This document shows positions 10,902-21,700 of a stretch of DNA of 64,000 nt, piece by piece; position 1 is the first letter of the stretch; each line of letters starts with the position of its first letter. Origin of the DNA: Gymnopilus junonius (Eukaryota; Basidiomycota; Agaricomycetes; Agaricales; Galerinaceae); assembly GCA_015501075.1 (NCBI GenBank), contig JADNYJ010000026.1, positions 1 to 64,000 of the forward strand. Direction: 5' to 3'. The translations under genes were made by a program, and so were the position numbers. A model generated the notes under the pieces. That model had not been told where the DNA came from. It worked only from the letters and a program-made list of their open reading frames with translations, and searched no databases.

Positions 10902-11463
10902 TATATCATCTGCAAGACCTTATCTTATCTTATAGAAGTTATCTTATCTCACTCTGATACTGTAGTTATTTTTGTTTCTCTTTGTTTACTTCACATATAC
11001 TACATTAGTAACTACTAGGTTCATTCCAAGCCACCGTCCTGCAGAGGTTTTGTTTGTAGCATAAACAAAATGGATTAGGAAGGATCTTTGTTTACTCCGT
11101 CCATTTACAGTAATTTTCGTGTTTGTACAGTACCTCCGCAGGAGGGGCTTGATCCTAAGTGCCAAAAACCGTAGGGACATTTGCGAATTTCTGGCGACAC
11201 CACCTCTCCCTCGTTCGACATGAAACTCTACTAGCTTCTTAATTCGATCTCACTTTATCTTATTCTCAATTTTAATCTATTTTACCTCAACACCTTCCTA
11301 GTCATTTTGCACCATCTTTTGACCTTTATCCACTTTTAATCACCCTCACTTGGTTCGCTCAAATCATACCATCCGACCTCCAGGTAAGCTTCAAATTGAT
11401 TATTGGCATCGCATTATTGATTTGACAAAGAATTTTGGCACAGATCCTTCTCTTCGTGTCACT
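10902..11463. other. Spacer before RecQ-like relic
   Basis: No gene seen. TTATC repeats lie at 10920-10955. An inverted repeat TTTTGTTT/AAACAAAA lies at about 11050-11072. A GT-AG intron-like stretch at about 11383-11430 suggests that a 5' untranslated exon of the RecQ-like gene may be here. Confidence 0.3.
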
Positions 11464-12449
11464 ATGAGCTCGGCAATATTGACCTCAGATCCCCCATCAG
11501 CTCCCCATCCAACTCCTCAGCCCACCACCCCTTCCAAGCATCGAGGAGGTTCCAATACAACTCAGAGCCTTTCTACACCACACAGGGATCATTCTCCATC
11601 AACCAGAATGCAGCCGTCGACCCCTTCTAGGTCAACCACTTTGCTCACTCCCTTGGAAACACCTCGTCAAAGAAAGCACAACAACTCTCAATGCCTATGC
11701 GGAATCAAAACGAACTTACTACCAGAGTTATCGTTAACATCAATACCTTCAACTCTTATCAACAAATTGAAGCTTTCCTACATGCCGGATGACTGGCAAG
11801 TCCACTTAATACACTGAATACTTCAAGGGTACGACAGCATCTTCTGTGCTGGCACTGGCTATGGAAAAAGCCTCATTTTTGAAGGGCTCACTGTTCTAGG
11901 AGGAAAAGGGAAGCTAGTTATTGTTATTAGCCCTTTGAAAGCACTGGAACGTGACCAGGTATGCCTTCCACAGTGTATCCTCTTTCTTAATGCTTATGTC
12001 ATGTCTTAGGCTCAGCAAGCTACGGCAAAGGGTATCCAAGCCCTCGTTATCAATGAAGACACTATGAAAATGGTCGGTCTTTGGAAGGAGGTCCGAACAA
12101 CAGCTGCTATCATGTACATGTCCCTAGAGATGGCACTCTCGGAGAGCTTTCAAAAACTCTGGAAGGACTTGCATTTCTGCACCCGCCTAACTGCTGTGGT
12201 CGCCGATGAGGCCCACTGCATTGATGAATGGGGTGGAGAGGACTTTCGGCCACTATATCGCAAGCTCAACACCCTCCGCAACTACATGGGATACGAAATT
12301 CCTGTGGTTGCTTGCACTGCTACGGCAAGGACATCGACATTCGATCTCATCTGGAACATGCTCGGATATGGCCATCGACCCTTCTGGGGACTCGATGTAG
12401 GAACCGATCAACCAAATCTCTTTTACATCACCTGACCTTTTGGGTAGTA
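11464..12449 (+). pseudogene. RecQ-like DNA helicase, N-terminal half only (relic)
   Basis: The likely start is ATG 11464 (MSSAILTSDPPS). A Ser/Pro/Thr-rich leader follows, then the helicase core: Walker A CAGTGYGKSLIFEG, VIVISPLKALERDQ (motif Ia), ADEAHCIDEWGGEDFRPLY (DEAH box with RecQ aromatic-rich loop) and VVACTATAR (motif III). A GT-AG intron lies at about 11959-12009. TGA at 11815 and 12433 interrupt the frame where Arg would fit. Homology ends near 12449, before the second RecA lobe, zinc-binding and winged-helix parts, so the gene is truncated. Such RecQ-like ORFs are known as expanded, repeat-associated families in Agaricomycetes; this is a decayed member rather than the cell's repair helicase. 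Confidence 0.8.
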
Positions 12450-12875
12450 ATAGCTGTCAACAGAAAAAAAAATGACGCAAAAAGCATGATTTTAGAGGCA
12501 CCAGTAATGGCCTACCAGTCCTAACTGTGACACAAGTGGTAGACAGAATAGCTTTCATTCCGCTAAGTATTGCATCATTTAAAAAATGGGTACACATTTC
12601 CAAAGATCGAAATTAGTTGTCTATCTATTTTTTGTGCACGCTGTCTATGATTGTGGAAAGAGAGGCAAGCTTAAACGTCCCCTCTGTTTTCGGCAGTTTG
12701 TCCCAAGCCCCTTCTGCGAAGGTGTCCGGTTCCTGGACCGGAGCAAGGGCTTGCTCCGAACCTAAGTAACTATGGCTTGTATTACTCTTTATCTTAACTA
12801 TTACCTTCTCTCTGCCACCTTCACATCAGAATGAACATCAGCAAACCGTGATGTGGGTCAGGAGTGCTAAGAACC
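12450..12875. other. Spacer with a short perfect hairpin
   Basis: No gene seen. CGGAGCAAG at 12739-12747 faces its exact inverse at 12750-12758 with a two-base gap, and weaker pairing of GGTTC with GAACC outside it. Confidence 0.4.
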
Positions 12876-14010
12876 GCTACATAGCATCATAGCATTGTAG
12901 CAAAGGGTACCCTTTATTTAGCAGCCTGCCAATGCTACGTAGCCTGTTCCTGATGCTACAGAGTGCTACAGAGTGCTACTGAGCATCCTGCAAGTGCTAT
13001 GTAGTGCTTGCATAGCATCTGTCTCACAGGTCTGACAGATTGTACCTGATTCTCGGCTCACTGGTTGGGGCACATCGTCATTGGTTCCCTTGATAAAAAT
13101 GTATGAAAATGGAAATAAATTTATTTTGTCTGTCTAATATACATGCGTGGTATCTACTCAGGAGGTTCTAAGCTAAGGGTATGCATTGCCTTGTCTGAGT
13201 GCAGTGGTCTGCAGAGCGGGGAGCCTAAAGAAAGGAAGTTAGTCAAGAAGATGTGTAATACAATACAACAGTACACACCACAGCCTTCGCCATCACCAAA
13301 TGCATCTCCCACCTCGGCTACTCCACTGTGTGTCCTGGGAGCTGGCTGGAAGGACACCAGACTGACAGGTCTTTGCATCCATGCCTTGTCAGCTGTTGGG
13401 TTCTATTAGCTGCTGAACAATGAGGGGAGGGCTTTGGGAACATTAACATACCTGATACTGCTCATGGCCTTCCAGTCAGATGCTGCAAGAGATCGGGTCT
13501 ACAGAGCAAGGGGCGATTTGGGGAAGAAAGAAGTCGATTTGATGAAGTTGGATCAATGACTTCATACTTATTATGTACTTTGGCAATGTGGGGCTTTGAT
13601 CATTCACACGCATCATCTGACTTTGACATGTCGCGCAATGCACATAACTTCGTTGAAAATCAGCTGGAAATTTGTGGGAATAGCGTCCTCAAAGACACCG
13701 GACCTGAGGATGTTCTTCCCACAAACCTGCATTGGGCATAGGAAATGACACTGCTCCTAGCCGCTTGTTCTCGTTCCACATTTTCAGACCTGTTTTGGGC
13801 ATCTAAAAATACAGTCGAGCATGTCATATGAGAATCTCTTCCAAGGTACCTAAGAAATGTCAAACTTAGAGAGGGAAAGTTGTTGATTGCTGCTGCGGAG
13901 ATACCAGGTAACACTATAAATAGTCTACTGTGTGCTACATAGCGCTCCAGAATGCTAGCATGCTAGCCGATGCTAGTGCCGCCCATGCAGATGCTACAAC
14001 ATGCTATGAG
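12876..14010. mobile_element. ~1.1-kb non-autonomous element (X2), GCTACATAGC-rich ends
   Basis: The left edge (12876-13020) carries many GCTACATAGC and GTGCTACAGA words. The right edge (13930-14010) carries GTGCTACATAGC, GCTAGCATGCTAGC and CATGCTATG. The first 35 bp match the right end of element X1 (3310-3344, opposite strand) at 29 of 35 positions. The middle has only short, unsupported open frames. The boundaries are approximate and no target duplication was identified. Confidence 0.5.
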
Positions 14011-15372
14011 CCAAAAATCAGATATTGCTGATGAAGTGAGAGCCCACCTCTACCCTCCTTGGCTGAGCACCCATCTGCTGCTCCCCTGCCATGGGTGACA
14101 TGGTCTCTCACCTAGAGTCACAAGGTCCTGGGAGGAACATGTGTTGTTGCCACCGACTCCTCCCTCCTTCCTCCCTTCCACTCATCCCTTCAGCACACCT
14201 AAAGTCCCTTATTTGCCTGGTGTCACAATTGGCCACTGCACAAGCAGCCTCACTTGCTGCATCATTGCAAGTTGGATACAACCTTAGTAAAGTGTTAGCA
14301 GGCAAGTGAGGTCATACTGGCCTGAGACTGGGCACTTGAATTGCATCATGGCATTTTATTCAAATCCCATAGTGGCACAAGTGCCAACCCCTGACTCTTT
14401 CTCAGTAAATACAATCAGTGCCATTTGCCTCCTTTCAACTGCCAGAATCTGTGTGAAATGTGAGTTCACCACTGGCCTGAGGGGTAATTATGTTACTTCT
14501 ATAGTAAAATATATAATACAGAAAATGTTAAAATTTTTATAAGCTAAAAAAATTGAAGTCAAAATAGAAGAAAGTGATTAAATCTTGGCATAGTTCAATG
14601 CAGTGGGAAAGCTCAGACCAGCATCATTCATTTTGAACTTGACAGAACCCTTTCTGCCACTTGATAGAGTCAGGGATTAACAAGAGTGTAAGCAGCACCC
14701 CCTGCTTATCCAAAGGAAACTCGGATACAAAATTAGCCATTTTAGGAGAAAAATAGGTTGACAAAATTTTCATGTTTAGTACCCGTTTTAGGGTTGATTT
14801 CATACCCGACTCAAATTTTGCCCATTTTTAGGTGTGGTCATATGATTTCTTTTCTGCTGTTTCCCCTAAAAATAGTCTTCAGACTTGCCTAATTTGGTAT
14901 GCCCGACTGGTGTTTCTGCAAGAAACAGTGGAAAGATGTCATATGATGTGTTTCCTAGGTACTGTTTCTTAAAGAAACACTAGTCAGTGCCAGCAGTGAA
15001 ATAGAATCAGCATGTGTGAAATTGGCAAATTGGCAAGTCACCATTAACAAATGGAAATCAAATCACTATTTGACTGACAAGTGTATGAGTTGAATATTTT
15101 TTGCATAATTTCTACATGGCCTAAATATGCATTGCATAATTTCCACATAAATTTTGTTTAAATAAATCTTGCATTTCCGTTCAAATTTTATGCAATGAAA
15201 AGTCAACATAAACTTCGCACAATTTTAACATAATTCGACGGAAATTATCTTACAGTGCATCCTGTGGCGGATGGGAAATCCTTCCTTTAAATATATAGAT
15301 TACTTTCATGCAAAAGGTATCATTGGTACGTCACACTCTAGCATTATATTTCTTATAACTGTCTGTGGCTAC
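14011..15372. other. Gene-free edge of the repeat island
   Basis: No supported gene. It contains a foldback at 14905-14985 and AT-rich sequence with repeated TGCATAATTTC(T/C)ACAT words at about 15100-15150, which look like remains of another small repeat. The SCY1 gene on the minus strand ends at 15373. Confidence 0.4.
14905..14985. repeat. Foldback: 25-bp inverted arms, 31-bp spacer
   Basis: The left arm at 14905-14929 (GACTGGTGTTTCT followed by GCAAGAAACAGT) pairs with the right arm at 14961-14985 with three mismatches. Each arm is itself nearly palindromic (GTTTCT..AAGAAAC). It may be a very short MITE-like element. Confidence 0.6.
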
Positions 15373-18300
15373 CTATACTGGTTTTGCCACGGACTTCTTC
15401 TGCTCTTTGAGCATGGCAATACGCTGCATTCACTTTATCAGACTTCATGGCGTGCACTTGATTGTTCAAATTTCCGCACCTGTTTGCGCTCTTCTTTGCG
15501 CCTTGCCATTTCCAATGCCTTATCCTCTTTGCTCAACGGCTGTGAGACTGCAGGGTCAGGCGTACTTGCAAGGGAGGAGGATTTGTCATTGGCAGAGTCC
15601 CACGTGCCTATTGCATTCCAGGTCGTAACTTGCGGCGGAGATTTCGGTCGCGATGCCTGAGAAGATGGACGGGGTATAGGAGACCGAGCAGGCTGCATTG
15701 CAGGTGACTTTGCACGCTCAACAGGAAGGAAAATCTGTTTATTTGTAACACCAAGCACCCCTAGCCCGGCAGTCCCCGAAGACGGATTGAAATTGGAAGA
15801 AGCTATTTGTGGTCTTGGTAAGGCAGGTGTAGGTGCAGACTCAAACGCGCCTCGATAAGATCAACAGAAATTAGTTTTCTGGATTAAAATCAGGCGATTT
15901 TTACGTACTCCAGTCATCATCGTCAGCATTCACATCAATAAGGTCTGATCCCCAAGGGTTCCCATCCATTGCTGAAGAGGTCGCGGCTTCTTCTGCTAGG
16001 ATATCGAGAGCTATATTACCTGGAATCTTATTGGAACTGAGCTGCATGGCTTTTGTTTTCGTCGTTGTTTGAGAGTTTGGTACACTTTGGGAAGAAATAG
16101 TTTGCACCGAAAACGACGGCCGAGAGAGTTCTCCAATGTGACTGCTTAAAAGTGAGCTATTGGCGGCTAACGTTGGGCGGCTAATGTTCATTCCTGCATC
16201 AGAATTGATGGGATTGTGCATATCCGATGCTGCTATCTATTTCAAGATGATAATTGGAGCTCAAATATTGATGAGCTGACTTACCTTTCTGCCCAGGCTA
16301 GAAATGGCCCATCCTGCCAGAGAGCCTGCTGCCCCAGCTGCTGAGGTCACTAAAGTAGCTGGTACAGGCGCAATCCCGTTGGTGTCATCAACACTATTGT
16401 TCATAGCTGTTTCGGGCTTTGGGTAGGATGAGAATAAAAATCACGAAGAGGAAAGGGGAATGAAGGGTCACTAACCATTTGAGATACATGTTCTTCCAAT
16501 TTCTTAACGAAGAGTTCCAGAGCTTTAAACGCCTGATCACGGACCAATCTATGCAGGTACAATGCAGCAATCTGCGTGGCTCATGTGTGGAACTACTTAC
16601 TTTTCTTCGTCAACCAATGTGAATGCCATACTTGGAATCACTTTCGAGGCTAATTCGGATACCTCAAAACAGTCAATCGTCGCCATAAATGCCATCAGGC
16701 CTGCGACTCTAGCATGGACAAACGTGTCTTTCAAAGCCCTCGAAAAAGCTGGCACAAGAACCTTGCGTTTTGTATTGTAACCAAGAGTCGGACCAAGCCG
16801 CCCGATAAGTATGCAAGTATTTGTTCTTATTGAGGGCTCTGAATCCATCTGTGTCTTGGCCAGAAGGCGAAGCAAGTCGTTGTTGATAATTCGATCCGTG
16901 AGCTGGGTAATTCTTCCTGAGTATGCAGTCAAGAAAACTGTGATGAACCCATGCAGACCTTAGGGGCGAGAAGACTAATGGACTTGACTGTCGCTTCTCT
17001 GATAACGGCCACCGTATCTGAGAAGCCTAGTTGCTGGATGGATTTCATTTGTCAAAACAAGCTGAAGACGAGATGACGACAGACCAGATGGGGAAATATT
17101 TTCTCGCTGACTGTTTTCTTATCCAACTTGTCCGCATATTCTGGGAGATGGTCTAGCAAAGCCATGCGTGTACCGCGATCGGGACTGGCATACAGCTTGA
17201 TAATGGGCGTTACAATGATCTTGGGGTACTCTTCTGGCGAAGTATTCATTCCAAAATGTAGTACAAGGGGAAGAATGGTGGCAGCCGAAGCTCCTCCAAA
17301 TTCCAGCGCTGAAAGTAAGGAAGGGAGTATTCGATACGACGCGAATTCTGGAGGAAAGGAAGAAGCGGACTCCTTCAAAGTTCTCTCGACAAAATGAGTA
17401 GAAGTCCCAACGGGGGTAGCTAATGATCTTACCGAAGCAATGCATTTTTTTCCACTTCATTGGTCAGAGTAAAATTATCGAGACCAGAGCAGACCTTCAC
17501 AAGGCGATTATCGGCGAAGAAACCTGTCTCCTCTGTCATTCCAACCTCAAGAAACCCTCTCGCATTTAGACGCGTTTTAGGATTTGGATTCAAAAGCTTC
17601 TTAAAGACAGGAAAAATAGCTTGAGGGATAGAACCCCGAGAAGAAGGAGCAGGTGGCGCATGAGGTGGCTCTGCAGTTGGAGGGGGCGGATGGGATGGAT
17701 TGAACACAGAATGAAGTAGCAACCCAAGTGCATATGCATCTGCGGCTGCAGGATCGGAACTATATTAGATGTCAGAAAAATCCTGAATTACTGGGCGGAT
17801 TACGCACTCCTTGAGAGCCGACCATCCATTTTTCTTCACCTCAGGGGGGGCCCAAGAGGATGATCCTGGAAGAAGGCCACCCATCGTCTGTATGCATGTT
17901 AAGTGATTGAATAGCCTATCTTTTAGTTCCTTACATATAATAGTGCGCCGTCGTCTTTTGGGCTACTGAAGACCTCAAAACCACCAAGCTTCCATTCTCC
18001 TGAAGGAGTGAGAAATATTGCATTGGTAGAAACCTTTCCATGAGTTGAGAGACACTGATCATTAAGAAAGGTAAGAGCCACCTATATAACGATCAGAAGA
18101 ATGCTTCAACTCTTAAGAAGTGAACGAACAGAGATTCGGTGCAACCCCCATAGAAGCCAATCCTCTCTTTCTTGAGCATTTTTGGTAGAGTATTGTGGCA
18201 GGATTGTTGACAATGGACGTACGCGTTCTGTCATGATATATATACAGGTATCAGACTCGACGGCGTCCATGAATTTCAAAACGTCTGGATGGCGCGTGGC

Positions 18301-18584
18301 GCGCAACTTCCGAAGCGCGTTCTGGGCAAACTGCTTCAAATTTCTCTTGGAAGAATCACCGAAGTCATATTCGAACACAGAGATTAAACTACCATCGTCC
18401 TACATAAAGTTAATCAGTTGTTTTATGGTAAAGAACTAAAGACATACCCGCTTGGTTGCATCAAATAAATTATAATAGCTCTCTACTTGTGCTAGCTTGG
18501 ATCCGAGAGAGAAAGGGAGATTAAACCCGATTTTTGGACCAGAGTCGACACCGCCGCAGAGCCTAAAGTCCGAAGGTAGTCCAT
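15373..18584 (-). CDS. SCY1: SCY1-like pseudokinase (SCYL1/Cex1 family)
   Basis: Family members are catalytically dead kinases with HEAT repeats that act in COPI-dependent Golgi traffic and, in yeast Cex1, in tRNA export. The N-terminus at 18584 reads MDYLRTLGSAAVSTLVQKSG; the kinase-like part follows in several exons (SVFEYDFGDSSKRNL, RATRHPDVLKFMDAVESD, YIMTERVRPL). HRD and DFG motifs are not seen, as expected. HEAT-type helices span about 17,700-16,500 (LPLVLHFGMNTSPEEYPKI, DHLPEYADKLDKK). A low-complexity tail ends in a basic coiled segment; splicing 15424-15479 gives ARRKEERKQ joined to RIAMLKEQKK and a TAG at 15373. After QKSG the frame shifts: conserved NLPFSLGSK is one base out of register near 18521, so a base is missing there or the sequence has an error. 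Its start faces MED14 183 bp away. Confidence 0.85.
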
Positions 18585-18767
18585 AGAGCAACACCTGGTG
18601 ACAAAAGAAAGGAACCGGTACAACAGTCAGAATGAATTGGCACTGGCATCACTGACCGATCATGTGCCTCTGTCATTTCGGTCTCAATCTGTAACAATAA
18701 TGCATTATAACCTCTGCCACCCATTGCCAACCTCTTCCGTTGGAGCTGACAGTTGACAACAACGGTC
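18585..18767. promoter_or_regulatory. Divergent promoter SCY1 / MED14
   Basis: Only 183 bp separate the start codons of SCY1 (minus) and MED14 (plus), so both genes must share this control region. No clear TATA box was seen. Confidence 0.6.
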
Positions 18768-21700
18768 ATGGATCCCGACAGTCATACTGAAATGACTGTC
18801 GATGTTGAGCTCGAGCCTTCAAGCAGTGCACCTAATAATATCCCCTGCCTTGACGGCGACGGTCTCGAAACACCACTTGAAGGGCTAGAGAAAGAGCTTC
18901 CAATCGTGTACAATGACCAGATTCCATTGGGTGATCTCCTTTCGCGTGTTGTTCAGTCGATTTACGCAGAGCTCTCAGAGTTGGCAGAGACGTGAGTTCT
19001 TTCACCTGAATTTGCTAAACTTCATGTCATGGACCTCTCTTATTGAATAGGATGCCCAACATGTCAGATACAGCTCGCAAACGTACCATGGCTGACTGGG
19101 TCGTAAAAACGAAAAAGCAAGTGGTAAAGCTACTTGCTGTCGCTAAGTGGTCTCGAGATGCAGAGACGGTTCAGAAATGCATGGTGAAATCAGCCTTCTT
19201 CTAGATTCGTCCATTTCATATTAATCCTTGTTCAATAGAATATCACGGCATTCCTCATGAACCAAAATCAACAGTTTGAAGATACCATTAGAGCACTGAA
19301 CTTTGCAAAAGAATCCTTGGACCCTGCAAGGTTCTAGCTTCGTCTTTTGCCCGTCGTTTTCTGACCTTGTAAAGCAGACTTCGAAATCACGATCTCCTCA
19401 CGTCTCTTGATGTCCTCACAACAGGATCTTATTTGAGACTTCCGACGTGCATAAAGGTTCCTATATTAAACAGGAACAAAGAGTGGCCAGAATTTAATGC
19501 TTTATTCTGCAGGAATTAGCAATACCACCAAGCCCTTTCACAGACGCTGAAGTGAACAAGACACTGTCTGACATGGAAGAAGCGATTCGTTATCGGCTCC
19601 GCATGACAGAGATCATCCCTGTTGAAATATCTCGATACACAATATGTGAGCTCGTCTCCTCACTCCTCACATAGAAGATAGACAGAGTCTGAAGTCACCG
19701 TAGCGGATGGCCGTGTCAACTTTACGGTCCCAAATCTATTCAACGCTTCTTTATGTCTGGAGGGAGGTGCAGGCGACGGTAGATGGTTCTGCATCAATGT
19801 GGAATTTTTGATCAACATTAGCGGTGATCTGACAGGCTTGCAAGGTGTTTCTACTAGGATTGTTATATTAACCTAACTAACCCCTCACAACAGAATTTCC
19901 TCGTGTGCCAGCGGGCGTGATCAAGCGACATATTACAGATGAAGCTGACGCAAGGCTTCGGCTATATCTACCATTACCTGCTTCACAACTGCCTATGCCA
20001 CCTAGGCCCCAATTGCCTCAAGGCGTAGTAGACGCTCCGCTTATTCGTCTATATAATTTTTTGCGTATGTCCTCATGTCCATCCTTATATCATGTTTTCA
20101 TTTTTCGTAGAAATGATGTCCTTATCTTATCAGCTGGAAATTATGTGGTACCAGGTATATGCTTATCAAATCATGCCAGCCGAATTTGTGCTATATGCGT
20201 ATTTAGGCGGAACGTATGCGATCTTTAGGGTGGGCCGACTATCTGACGGTCCAAATTTCCCCAGATAGGAAAAGTCTGCGGGCTTCATATTGGATGTAAG
20301 TGGTTTCAGTGAAGCAAATCATTTCCTTCGCTAAGGTTTTCCAAGTCGTTCTGCATTACCACCAGGTCCTACAGGACGCCCTCGACCCAAAATTCCGTTG
20401 CTCGGTGGGACATTAACAATATCCATCGTCGAAGCAAAAGCTCCCGCACAGGTTGGCACGGGCCCAGCGCGCACCCCGAGACAACGAGTGCTATCTTATT
20501 TGCAGCAAAGATCCAAGCTTGGCACGTGCCGGCCTTCTGATGAAGTAGAAGGCCTTAGATTTGAAGCTCAATGGGAGCCGGCCAAAGGAGCTCTTGGCAT
20601 TTCCATAGCACCCGAGGGAACGTATCTCCCTGAGGATGCCCTGCGGGTTGTAAGTACGGCTTTCGTTATGAGCTCGCCTCTTTCTCACTTGCAGGAAGGA
20701 TGCCGAAAAACTCGACTTCGAGAGCATGTTGCGCTCGGTGATTCAGCATCATTCAAAAGCCCTACTCGAGGGATTCCGAAGACATTTGCAACACGGACCG
20801 ACAAAAGTGTTTTCTCATCCCAGCGTCGTAACTTTCGTCGAAGATGGTAATGTTTTATAGTTGCCAACTGTTGATTTATAGTCATTGTTTTTTTCTTCAG
20901 GTGGTCTGCAAGCCCTGCGGGTACATCTGTGTGCTGATGAATTCGTTATAATTACTATCGACACAAGAACAGGGAGATTGAATCTCAGAGACACAGGTGA
21001 TCTCGCAGCTGCTGGCCGTGGTCCACGATTCGCAACAATTTCTGAGAAATTGAATGAGAATCCCACGGCTCTCTTGGATGCTTTATTCCGTCTTAGACTC
21101 GATGTAAGTTATTTTATTTTATTTTTTGCAAACTTTCGTTTATCGATTATTACGCTCCACAGACAATCCTTGACCTCGCAGAACAAAAAGCGAACTACCT
21201 TGGCTTACGCAACTATCGTCGACGGAATATTTCACCGGACGGTCAGTGCTACTCTTCATTGTTTGTGCTGTGCAGGATGTTCACGATGCTGGAATAGAAA
21301 CGAGAAAACTTGGGACAGATTTCCGAGGAACACTCTTCATACAACTACTGAGCTTTCCGGATCATTACTTGGTCCTGGTGGTGATGGACTTGCGCTTTCA
21401 GTATGCCCTAATCACCACGAAGCCCATACCGGAATCGGCTTTTGGAGGCTTGGTACTGGAAGACATTGCCTGGCTCGACTTCCATCGTATACATGAAGCA
21501 ACCATCATGTTCGTGGATGCTAAGTTGGATCCGTCCAATAAGATGCACAGAAGGGAAAGGGATGACCAGATTACAGGAGATGATTCGGACAATAATCCAC
21601 ATGAAGGGTAGGCCAGACCATTATTGTTACGGGAGACTGGTGCTCATGTCGGGTTCATCAGGTTCAAACTAGATACCCAGGGTTTAAGGGAACTTTATAG

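Noticed and set aside
13143..14542. Short open frames of 60-90 codons in the repeat island
   Set aside because: No motif, no splice pattern and overlapping frames on both strands; they fit chance in element interiors.
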